A DNA stretch of 64,000 nucleotides, from contig JACKKX010000004.1 of NCBI GenBank assembly GCA_024236215.1, forward strand, positions 276,089 through 340,088, written 5' to 3'. The notes beneath the pieces were generated by a model that did no database searches, was not told the origin of the DNA, and was given only the letters and a program-made list of their open reading frames with translations. This document shows positions 8,743-16,431 of the stretch, piece by piece (the stretch's first letter is position 1; each line of letters starts with the position of its first letter). The position numbers and the translations under genes are program-made. The DNA is from Novosphingobium sp. (GTDB lineage: Bacteria > Pseudomonadota > Alphaproteobacteria > Sphingomonadales > Sphingomonadaceae).

Positions 8743-9483
8743 ATGGGCAAGATACTCGGGTTCAACCAGACGGAAGGGTCCGGCGCCATCGCCGCAGAAG
8801 ATGGCTCCCGGCACCGGTTCCTGACCGAGGATTGGCGCGGCGACAAACCGCCGGTGGCCGGGATGACGGTCGACTTCGACAGCGACGGCGGCACGGCCAA
8901 GGATATCTATCCGGTCAGCGGCGTCGCGCTGGACAGCTTCAAGGTCGACCTTTCGGGCATCACGGCGAGCGCGGAGGGGACCAGGGTTGTCGCCCTGTTC
9001 ACCCGCTCGCTGTCAACGCCGCTGGCGCTCGGAGTGCTGCTCGCCTGCTTCATGACCGCGCTTTCGTCGCCCGTGCAAAGCGCCACGCTGCTGGGGCTGG
9101 GACAAATCGTGGACCAGCTTTCGATGGCGTCGGCCGCAGGCGGGATGATGGGTGCCGATACATCGGGGATGGGGACGATGCAGGCCCTGCTGTTCCTGCG
9201 CTTTGCAGCACCAATTGCGGCTTTGTGGCTGATGAGTGCCGCATGGCGGGGCAAAAGCGAGAAGCTGCCGCTGCTCGCGACCGGCGCTGCGGCGATCCTT
9301 GCTGCGCTGCTGGTCGTGGGACTGCGATCGGCAATCCTGTCGATGGCGCCCGATTTCCTGCGCGAACAGCTCGCCGCAGGGATCAGCCTGGGCTTCGGTG
9401 TGTGGCTGCTCTTCCTGCTCGGCGGCGCGCTCATGGCCGCAGGTTTCGGCAAGCTCCGCAATCCACTCGCGAAAGGGGAATGA
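8743..9483 (+). CDS. Membrane protein with cold-shock-like N-terminal domain, unknown function
   Basis: About 246 residues; ATG codons at 8740 and 8743 are adjacent and either could serve. Residues 1-60 (GKILGFNQTEGSGAIAAEDGSRHRF...GMTVDFD) follow the pattern of an OB-fold cold-shock-like domain: G-K-I, a gly-rich turn, I-x-x-x-D-G, F, and V-x-F. From about residue 85 there are four hydrophobic segments (85-107, 145-165, 180-200, 212-235). Cold-shock-like domains fused to membrane helices are known in other bacterial families, but this one is not assigned. It ends in an overlap with the next gene's start region. Confidence 0.75.
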   Translation: MGKILGFNQTEGSGAIAAEDGSRHRFLTEDWRGDKPPVAGMTVDFDSDGGTAKDIYPVSGVALDSFKVDLSGITASAEGTRVVALFTRSLSTPLALGVLLACFMTALSSPVQSATLLGLGQIVDQLSMASAAGGMMGADTSGMGTMQALLFLRFAAPIAALWLMSAAWRGKSEKLPLLATGAAAILAALLVVGLRSAILSMAPDFLREQLAAGISLGFGVWLLFLLGGALMAAGFGKLRNPLAKGE

Positions 9484-9485
9484 CC

Positions 9486-10409
9486 ATGGTGCGCAGACAC
9501 CTTTTATCCGCCGTCATGCTCGGCACGCTTTGCGCCTGCAACAACGCAAGCTCCGATCCCGCGGCGCCGCCGCCGGAGCGCGATCTGGCCGCCGACGAGG
9601 GGCCGAACGGCGCGATGACCTATTACGGCAAGAAGATCGAGGTCGATTGCGGCGACGTTGCCATTCCGCCTCGCCCTGATGGAAGGCCGGTCGATGACCT
9701 GCGCGGATTGCGCCTCGGCGTTGCGCTCGAAACCGCAATCCGTTTTGCCCAGTGTCCCAAGGGCGACGAGGCCGACAGCGTAATGCTGGAAGGCGACGGC
9801 CCGACCCTGCGCCGCGATCAGGCCGGGTTGAAGATCCGCAACTTCGTTCGCATCGCAACCGGGACGCACAAGCCGCGCTGGGGTGCGACCGACGTGCTCA
9901 ACTTCGATCCGCGTACGAAGCTCGAGACCGTCGATGCGCAGTGGAGCCTCTACGCCGACGGCATGCCCGGGCAGGAGAAGGTCTATGCCTTGTGGCTCAT
10001 TCAGCCCTTTGCACAGGGCGAACAGCCGACGATCGCCTCGCAGGTCGCCGCGCTCGAAGGCAAGTACGGCAAGCCGAGCCTCACCGGGGATCGCGGCGAG
10101 ATGTTCTGGCTCTATGGGCCCGACGGCAAGCCCCTTCCCGAGTTCGACCGCGAAAAACTGCGACAGTGCAGCAATGGCATCGCCATTTACGGCACGCAGA
10201 TGAACTGGCGACCAGATTGCGGTCTGACGATCGTCGCGCAGGTCGATGTCGCCTATGACAATCCGCAGCTGGCCCAGTCGGTGCAGGTCGCGATGATCGA
10301 TGCGGCGGCCTATTACGACTACGAGGTCAACCGCTTCCCGGCAGAACGCGATGCCTTGCGGGCCGGACAGGCGGGTCAGGCCGGTGCCAACAAGGGGGCC
10401 GAGCTATGA
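9486..10409 (+). CDS. Putative lipoprotein of unknown function
   Basis: A 307-residue lipoprotein. ATGs occur at 9480 (overlapping the previous stop) and 9486; the second is better spaced from AAAGGGGAA. The signal peptide MVRRHLLSAVMLGTLCAC ends in a lipobox, followed by a Pro/Asp/Glu-rich linker. The body has Cys residues (VDCGDV, AQCPKG, QCSNG, PDCGL) and a segment reading LRLGVALETAIRF ... AALEGKYGKPS, which is echoed in the gene two places downstream. No enzyme motif seen. Translationally coupled to the next gene by ATGA overlap. Confidence 0.7.
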   Translation: MVRRHLLSAVMLGTLCACNNASSDPAAPPPERDLAADEGPNGAMTYYGKKIEVDCGDVAIPPRPDGRPVDDLRGLRLGVALETAIRFAQCPKGDEADSVMLEGDGPTLRRDQAGLKIRNFVRIATGTHKPRWGATDVLNFDPRTKLETVDAQWSLYADGMPGQEKVYALWLIQPFAQGEQPTIASQVAALEGKYGKPSLTGDRGEMFWLYGPDGKPLPEFDREKLRQCSNGIAIYGTQMNWRPDCGLTIVAQVDVAYDNPQLAQSVQVAMIDAAAYYDYEVNRFPAERDALRAGQAGQAGANKGAEL

Positions 10410-11140
10410 GCGTCTCGGCGATCAGGGCGTCCGGGCTGGCGCTGATGGCAGGCGCAATGCTGCTTGCCTCCTGCAACGATGCGGCCCCCGCTGGCGAAGG
10501 CGAACCCGCCGGAACGCAGGCGGCGGCGACGACAGCCACCGCTGGAACCGGCACCGCGGTACCCCCCGCCGCCGCACCGGTGAACTGCGATAACTACGCC
10601 GATGGGCTCACTCCGCGCGATTGGGCAGTGGTCTATTACGCGATGACCGGTCTTACCCCTCCGCGCGAACAATGGGCGGATGAGGCCCTGGTCTCGATGG
10701 ATCGCTCGCTGGGAGCGGAAGAGGCGTGGAAGCGCGCCAATGCGCAGGTCGATGCGCAGTGGATTGCCATGCAGGGCACCCGCTGCATCAAGCTGCGAAC
10801 CAGCGCCAATCCGGGCGCGTATGATCCGGGTCTGGGCGGCATCCCGTTCGGTGCCTTTGCTCCCGATGCCTATTATCCGCTCGGCGAGAATACCACGCCG
10901 GTCAGCCTCACCTTCCGCAATGCGGGTGCCGCGCGGGTGTGGAAGATGTCGCCCGATCGCGCCGCCGCGCTGCGCGCCGACAGTTGGTGGAGCAGCGCCA
11001 GCCTGATCATCCGCGCCCGCCTCATCGCAGCCCGGCCAAGCGGGAATGGCGGGGCCATCGAAGCCGAAATCGTCAGCTTCGATCTCGAGCCGCCCGAATA
11101 CAGCCGCGCCGCGCGCGAAACCTTCACGGTGTCGCCATGA
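10406..11140 (+). CDS. Putative lipoprotein of unknown function
   Basis: A 244-residue protein whose ATG overlaps the previous stop. The signal peptide is followed by lipobox LLASC and an Ala/Thr/Gly-rich linker to about residue 55. The mature domain has few motifs (NCDNYADGLTPRDWAVVYYAMTG, then PDAYYPLGENTTPVSLTFRNAG) and ends PEYSRAARETFTVSP. No relation to a known family is evident. It lies in the middle of the operon, and its stop overlaps the start of the next gene (ATGA). Confidence 0.7.
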   Translation: MSVSAIRASGLALMAGAMLLASCNDAAPAGEGEPAGTQAAATTATAGTGTAVPPAAAPVNCDNYADGLTPRDWAVVYYAMTGLTPPREQWADEALVSMDRSLGAEEAWKRANAQVDAQWIAMQGTRCIKLRTSANPGAYDPGLGGIPFGAFAPDAYYPLGENTTPVSLTFRNAGAARVWKMSPDRAAALRADSWWSSASLIIRARLIAARPSGNGGAIEAEIVSFDLEPPEYSRAARETFTVSP

Positions 11141-12012
11141 GCCGGGCAAAGTTCGCGATGCTTGCGATCGGCGCGGCCTTGCTCACCGGCGCAGCCTCGG
11201 GCAGCAAGCCCATCGAGCTGCTGGGCGTTCCCATGGGCGCAGACCTTACCGCCACGGAGGCGATTCTGGCCGCGCGTGGCTATGCGCGGCAGGGGCGGCC
11301 AAACTATTGCGACAACGGCCGGTTCTGCGAGTGGCCCATCACGATCGAAAACCTTCCCGGAACCCGGTTTGTCAGCGCGGTGCATGGCTGGCGCGAGCAG
11401 CCTGACCATGAGGAGAACTTCAACTTCCACATGACCGCGCCGCCCAACGAGACGCGGGTCTGGGCCGCGGGGCTGGAACAGCGGTTCGGCAAATGGTTTG
11501 CACCCAGCCCTGCCGCACCGCTTGCGTCGGATGTCCTCGCCGAGATCCGCGCGCGATATGGCCCTTCGACGTATGAATCCGGCGATCTTGTGAACCCATC
11601 CAGCAATGGTTCGACCCTGTCGATGCGTTGGGTGTGGGACAGCAACGGCAGCCTCTATCGCTATCCCGATGTCGCGCGAAAGCAATGGCCCAAGGGCTTG
11701 CTCGCATCGCGGGACAACTGCGTGACAGCCTTTGCCAAGGCGGCAGTTCCGCCCGGGAACGGATCGGGCGGCGGCGGCAGCAATGCGGCGGCGATCAGGC
11801 CGGAACCGTTCCTGCTGGCGCGGCAAGGCAATTGCGCGCTGATGATGGAAGCGGAACTCTCGCAGACCCGTGGCAAGCTCTACCGGCTTTACATCCGGGT
11901 GGTCGATTTCAAGGCGGGGCACGACGCCCTGTTCCACACCACGCGGCTCGTCACCGCCGAGCGCGGCAAGGCAGACGCGCAGCGATCTCGCGAAAACCGG
12001 CCGGATTTCTGA
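11137..12012 (+). CDS. Exported protein of unknown function, related in layout to the lipoprotein at 9486
   Basis: A 291-residue protein starting at the ATG that overlaps the preceding stop. The N-terminal signal peptide (MSRAKFAMLAIGAALLTGAAS) has no lipobox. IELLGVPMGADLTATEAILAARGYA and later LAEIRARYGPSTYESG parallel the LGVALE..A and L..KYGKPS segments of the 9486 product, suggesting a shared fold repeated in the operon. Cys residues (NYCDNGRFCEWP, DNCV, GNCALMM) and a Gly-rich loop (GNGSGGGGSN) are present. Function unknown. Confidence 0.7.
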   Translation: MSRAKFAMLAIGAALLTGAASGSKPIELLGVPMGADLTATEAILAARGYARQGRPNYCDNGRFCEWPITIENLPGTRFVSAVHGWREQPDHEENFNFHMTAPPNETRVWAAGLEQRFGKWFAPSPAAPLASDVLAEIRARYGPSTYESGDLVNPSSNGSTLSMRWVWDSNGSLYRYPDVARKQWPKGLLASRDNCVTAFAKAAVPPGNGSGGGGSNAAAIRPEPFLLARQGNCALMMEAELSQTRGKLYRLYIRVVDFKAGHDALFHTTRLVTAERGKADAQRSRENRPDF

Positions 12013-12044
12013 GCAACCGAACCGCAATCAAGGAGCCGCACGCG

Positions 12045-13496
12045 ATGATCCGTCACCCCGCCATGGCGATTTTGCCTTTCATCCTGCCTCTCGGGGTGCT
12101 GGCCCAGACGGCCCCTGTCGCCCCCTCCTGGCCAAAGGAGGTTCAGGCGATTTTTGAAGGATACAAGGCGCAATGCCAGCAGGCAGGCGGCAAGTTTGTG
12201 CCCGACCGCGCGAATTTCGCGCGTCAGATCGAGGTGACGGGCGACGGCAAGCCGGACTGGGTGGTCGAACACAGTGCCTTCGCTTGCAAGGTCACGCAGG
12301 CGCAAATGGACGCGGGGATCGTTCCGGACACCGGATCGGGATTCTGCGGCACGGCGGGTTGCCAGATTACCATTCTGGGCTCGGGCCGGAAGGGCCTTGC
12401 CCCGATTTTCGATGGAATCCTGCGCGATCTGACGCCCGTTGATCTTGGCGGCGGGCGCAAGGGAATCGAAACGACGGTTCACGGCACCGCGTGCGGCGGG
12501 GTGGGCGCGGAAGTCTGCATCGAAACCCTCGCATGGAACGGCAAGAAGTGGGCGCTCATCAAGCGCTACCGCTGGACCGACGCCGACTATGAAGCCGATC
12601 AGCGCCGACAGGCCGCGCTGCCCCCGATCGACGAGGTCCGCGGCCACGAAGCAAAATGGGCGTTCAGCGGGCGCGCAAGCAGCGCCGTCGCCGAAGTCAG
12701 CGGTCACCCTGAACTCGGACATCTGCGCCTGACATGCCGGGCAGGCGGCGGGATCGATCTGGCCATATCGCCGGACCGCACCATGGTACCAATGCCGCCC
12801 GCCGGACGACCTCTGCGGCTATGGTTCGAAGGTTCGATGGACGGAGCGGGTGCCGACCAGTCCGTGACACAGGTGGAGGGGCAGGCCGACTGGAGCGGCC
12901 CGCTCGCTCCGGAATTGGAAAGCTTGCTCGGGGGCCGCGATGACGGACTCACTCTCCTCGTCAGCGGGGATGACGGGGCTGAGTGGCGCGAGCTGGCCTA
13001 TTTCTCGCTCGCGGGATCGACCAAGGCGTTGCGATCGCTGCAGGCGCAATGCCCGGCATCGGAACCATCCGTTGTCGCTGCGGCACCACCTGCCGGTGCT
13101 GCGAATGCACAACGCATCCCACTGGCGGCGGGCTACTATGCCTATGTCGAGGGTACATTCTCGACCTGCGCCAATCCGGTGATCACACCGTGGTACTTCG
13201 ATGGCACGCGCTTCTGGGAGGAAACTGACGTCACCGACCCGAAGCACGAATACTCGAGCCAGGCCGTCTCGTGGGAGATGGCCGCCCGTGACCGCTTCCG
13301 CATTTCCTATCGTAGCCGCGATGAGGACGGCCGATGGAGTCCGGGCGTCTCAACCAACGAATACGTCATCACCGGCCCGCAATCGTTCATATTTGTGGGC
13401 GTAGTTGGCAGCTCCATGCGAGCAAGCGAGAAGCACCAGCTTTGCCCTGTGGCGCAATTGCCCGCTAAATCGCGTTGGTACAAGGCGGGCAAGTGA
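12045..13496 (+). CDS. Exported protein of unknown function, last gene of the operon
   Basis: A 483-residue secreted protein starting at 12045 behind AAGGAG. A signal peptide runs to about LAQTAP. The first half has an FG-GAP/EF-hand-like repeat phrase (IEVTGDGKPDWVVE) and Cys-containing turns (GFCGTAGCQITIL, GTACGGVGAEVC). The second half (from about residue 205) looks like a separate beta-rich domain, and the final domain (about 360-483) carries further aromatic strands. It follows the previous gene by 32 bases. No catalytic motif seen. Confidence 0.7.
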   Translation: MIRHPAMAILPFILPLGVLAQTAPVAPSWPKEVQAIFEGYKAQCQQAGGKFVPDRANFARQIEVTGDGKPDWVVEHSAFACKVTQAQMDAGIVPDTGSGFCGTAGCQITILGSGRKGLAPIFDGILRDLTPVDLGGGRKGIETTVHGTACGGVGAEVCIETLAWNGKKWALIKRYRWTDADYEADQRRQAALPPIDEVRGHEAKWAFSGRASSAVAEVSGHPELGHLRLTCRAGGGIDLAISPDRTMVPMPPAGRPLRLWFEGSMDGAGADQSVTQVEGQADWSGPLAPELESLLGGRDDGLTLLVSGDDGAEWRELAYFSLAGSTKALRSLQAQCPASEPSVVAAAPPAGAANAQRIPLAAGYYAYVEGTFSTCANPVITPWYFDGTRFWEETDVTDPKHEYSSQAVSWEMAARDRFRISYRSRDEDGRWSPGVSTNEYVITGPQSFIFVGVVGSSMRASEKHQLCPVAQLPAKSRWYKAGK

Positions 13497-13914
13497 GGCA
13501 AGATCCGCGCAAGCGACGTTATCGATGAGGAGCTTGGCATGTGCAGCCGGTATAAGCTGCCATAAGCCTGTTCTTAGCTACGGAAGATCGTACCAAAATC
13601 GCAAAGATGCGGATGTAATGAAAGAAGTATCATGAACGACTATCTCCCAAACGGCCTCGGTGGACGCCCATCGCATGCAAGCGGTAATTTCGAGTATGTT
13701 GGCGCGTAGCCGGATGTTAGTATCTGTCCGGCCTCGATTAGCAACGCCATAGCTGCAGGCCGGTATGGCAGTTCGCGGACCAGATCCATTTAAGCTTTGC
13801 ACGCTTTGACCGCGCCCTCCTATTCCCTGGTTTTTCCAACCCCGTCTCGCCGATTGTAGTGGCATGCCCTCCTTAGATCCCCTACGTCCCCCCGCGTCTG
13901 ACCGCCTTCTCAAT
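13497..13914. other. Gene-poor stretch before the IS110 remnant
   Basis: About 420 bases downstream of the exported-protein operon. Only short frames without ribosome sites occur, and I recognise no RNA gene, terminator or repeat. Its lower GC content compared with the flanking operon suggests eroded mobile DNA, like the remnant that follows. Confidence 0.4.
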
Positions 13915-14464
13915 TTACGCCGAGACCGCGGCCGGAGCTGTGTAATCTTCCTTCGTGGTCGCTAGTGCAAAGACCAGACGTGCAATCTTGCTGACGAGCG
14001 CGCCCGAGAAGAGCATGCTCGGGGTATACGTCAGCGTGCGCGCAAGCCATAAACCACGTTGAGCTTCGCGCGTGGTGGCCTACAGCACCACCGAGCTTGC
14101 ACCAATGATGAGCGGGCGCCTGAACATACGGTCGCCCATCTTGGTTATGCTGCCGAGCCCTTGGTTGCCGCCAGTTGAGTGCTGACGCGATACAAGGAAA
14201 GCCATGCGGCGGAGTCACGGCCCTTGCAGATTGGCTCGATTGGAAGTGCCAGCGCAACGAACGCGGTTGCTGCGATCGGACCACTGCCCGGGATTATCAT
14301 CAACCGCCGGGTCGCCTCATCCTCTTTGGCCCGCGGCGCGATCTCCCGGTCAAGCTTGGCGATCTGCACATCGAGCTCAGCTACATGCCTGAACACCCGC
14401 CGCGCTACCTCAGCAAGCTGCCAGCCATATCCCCATCTTCCAGCAAGTCAGCCAACGTCGTCAT
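13915..14464 (-). pseudogene. IS110-family transposase remnant
   Basis: Minus-strand frames joined across a frameshift read DREIAPRAKEDEATRRLMIIPGSGP..AT, then KGRDSAAWLSLYR, then (shifted) TGGNQGLGSITKMGDRMFRR, LIIGASSVVL-stop-ATTREAQRG, LARTLTYTPSMLFSGALVSKIA and ALATTKEDYTAPAAVSA-stop. These are the C-terminal Transposase_20 landmarks of IS110/IS1111 elements (IPGIGP, RDFAAWLGL, KMGDR..RRLL). At least one frameshift near 14165 and two stops kill the gene, and the N-terminal DEDD half is absent. Confidence 0.8.
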
Positions 14465-14893
14465 GGACACTGTGCCTCGCGGCGCCATCCTTCCTTTGAG
14501 GAGTTAGGGACTCCGGCAATCTGGTGGCGATCCAGATTGCCGCGACAAGTTTCTTCTGATTGAGCGACTTTTCGCCCAAACGCGAGGGATTAGAACGCAC
14601 AACCAGATCGAAGGCGCATTATCCGACATCGTTCAAGCCTTGTGCGATTGTCTGGTCATAGGACAAAGTAACTGACAAATATCACGAACAATTCGATGGC
14701 AATTGCGCGATCATCTACAAAAATATCATAATTCAAAAGCAATATAGGCGTCAGCGAACGTAGTGCATCGCTCACCGGACACTTTGCAGGCGCCAGAGGT
14801 CAGACCCCCCTGCCCTCCGCAAATCCGGCTTGCCCGCGCTCTCATTAAGGTGGTACGCTTTATTTTCTCACACAGGGGCCTCATCCGTTACAC
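14465..14893. other. Gene-poor, comparatively AT-rich stretch before the resolvase gene
   Basis: About 430 bases. Part of it (14640-14770) is clearly AT-richer than the rest of the window. No credible gene is visible. It must hold the resolvase promoter and may hold the resolution site, but I could not define subsites by eye. Confidence 0.4.
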
Positions 14894-15505
14894 ATGACCG
14901 ACACTCTCATCGGATATGCCCGCTGCTCGACCGACAAGCAGGACCTCACTGCCCAGCGCCGCGCGCTCATCGAGCTTGGGGTGCCCGAGGACCGCATCTA
15001 CACCGACCACGGACTGACCGGCCGCAACCGCGATCGTCCCGGCCTCGCCCAGGCTCTGGCTGCGGTCCGCGCGGGCGAGACATTGGTCGTACCCAAGCTG
15101 GATCGCCTCGCCCGATCGGTGCCCGACGCCCGCGCGATCGCCGATGAGCTGGAGAAGCGCGGCGTGAGCCTCGCACTGGGCAAGCAGGTCTACGACCCCA
15201 ACGATCCAATAGGCCGGATGTTCTTCAACATCCTCGCCACCTTCGCCGAGTTCGAGAGCGACCTCATCCGCCTGCGCACCCGCGAGGGCATGAAGATCGC
15301 CCGGGACAAGGGCAAGCTCCGCGGCAAGCCGCCCAAGCTGTCCGACCTCCAGCAGCGCGAGCTCCTCAAGATGCACGCCACCGGGGAATACTCGATCAGT
15401 GACCTTGGGAAGCTGTTCAAGGTTTCTCGGCCGACTGTCTATCGGACGATCCGGCGCGGGGAGAGCGTGGCGACCGTTGAGGGGCCCCAAAATGAAGCCG
15501 ACTGA
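14894..15505 (+). CDS. Serine recombinase, resolvase/invertase family
   Basis: Small serine recombinase of 203 residues. The N-terminal catalytic domain has YARCSTDKQDLTAQRRAL with the nucleophilic Ser (about S12), then DHGLTGRNRDRPGL, LVVPKLDRLARSVPDA, the EFESDLIRLRTREGM E-helix and a C-terminal helix-turn-helix (YSISDLGKLFKVSRPTVYRTI). Length and layout match Tn3-type resolvases and Hin/Gin invertases. It probably resolves cointegrates or plasmid multimers. The large-serine-integrase zinc and coiled-coil domains are absent, so it is unlikely to integrate the island. It stands at the left end of the candidate defence genes. Confidence 0.95.
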   Translation: MTDTLIGYARCSTDKQDLTAQRRALIELGVPEDRIYTDHGLTGRNRDRPGLAQALAAVRAGETLVVPKLDRLARSVPDARAIADELEKRGVSLALGKQVYDPNDPIGRMFFNILATFAEFESDLIRLRTREGMKIARDKGKLRGKPPKLSDLQQRELLKMHATGEYSISDLGKLFKVSRPTVYRTIRRGESVATVEGPQNEAD

Positions 15506-15609
15506 ATGCAGATAATGCAGCCATATGCACTCGGCTGCGATAGATTAGCCTGCGCGTTCGTATGGGGATCGGTCCCGAGGTCGACACTGCTGCTGACAAA
15601 GGAAGCCTT

Positions 15610-16350
15610 ATGGAGAATTCGATTGCCTTCGAGATCGCTCAACGAGCACTCGATGGAAAGTCGAAGATACCCGTTTACCAGCGACGGAATGAAGAGATCA
15701 TTCGAAGGGAACTCAGCCTCCTCTTTCAATTATCAGCAAGAGTTGGGCGTGATCTGTTCCCGTGTAAGTGCGAACTTGAAATAGAATATCAGAGAGAATT
15801 TCAAGAGCCTGAGACGCGCCAGATCACAGCTGAGAGCGTTTTTATGTTTTCCCGCCAGGCATATCTGGAGGCATTTTGCCACTACCGGCAGAAAAGACGC
15901 ACTTTCAAATTGGATCGAATGTTGAGCACTCGAGTTGTAGGGGAGAGCAAATATGTAAGCTATCCGCTCACCGTTCTCGAGGTTAGTGACTTTTTCGTTC
16001 ATCCCAAGACTTGGGGAGATTACCGCAGACCCTGTTCGATCTTGGTTCGAAAGATGATGGATGTTTCCGTTCCTAAAGCTGAGCGATTTCGTTTCATCTT
16101 CGAATTTGCGGCACGAAGCCTGAGCAGGGGTGTCTGGGCAGATTCCTTCACCGACGGCAAGGCGGCGGGGGTGGCTTTTCTGGCTCTGAACACGGATGTT
16201 ATAAACTTCAACTGGCAGGCTGAAGTCGGTCGGATTAGGGGTGGTCGCTTCGATCAGGCTGCATTCACCGAGACGCTGAAATCAATTGACCATTTCGGCT
16301 TGCGAGGTCGCTTCCGTCCCATAAACGGGGCTGATCCAAGTTCAGTATGA
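15610..16350 (+). CDS. WYL-like domain protein of unknown function beside a restriction system
   Basis: The start is placed at 15610 (MENSIAFEIAQR), 5 bases after AAAGGAAG, giving 246 residues. Residues about 55-110 fit a WYL-type pattern: CELEIEY, RQITAESVF, AYLEAFCHYRQKRRTFKLDRM, comparable to the usual 'R.i.P....WYL.AYC...R.FRLDRI' (with Ala for Trp). WYL proteins often sense nucleic-acid ligands and regulate phage-defence genes. No winged helix precedes the domain here, so DNA binding is not shown. The C-terminal 130 residues are not recognised. Codon use is less GC-biased than in the surrounding genes, suggesting acquisition. It is in the same orientation as the methyltransferase, 81 bases upstream of it. 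Confidence 0.65.
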   Translation: MENSIAFEIAQRALDGKSKIPVYQRRNEEIIRRELSLLFQLSARVGRDLFPCKCELEIEYQREFQEPETRQITAESVFMFSRQAYLEAFCHYRQKRRTFKLDRMLSTRVVGESKYVSYPLTVLEVSDFFVHPKTWGDYRRPCSILVRKMMDVSVPKAERFRFIFEFAARSLSRGVWADSFTDGKAAGVAFLALNTDVINFNWQAEVGRIRGGRFDQAAFTETLKSIDHFGLRGRFRPINGADPSSV

Positions 16351-16431
16351 CGAGGCCTGATTACGCGCCTACCCCTTACCTGCTCGAGCGCTCATCCGAC
16401 ATTCGTTGCCTGCCGTTGGTGCCTGTGCTTT

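Noticed and set aside
14894-15505. Serine recombinase as the integrase of the tRNA-targeted element
   Set aside because: It is the short resolvase type; tRNA integration is normally done by tyrosine integrases, and none is in the window.
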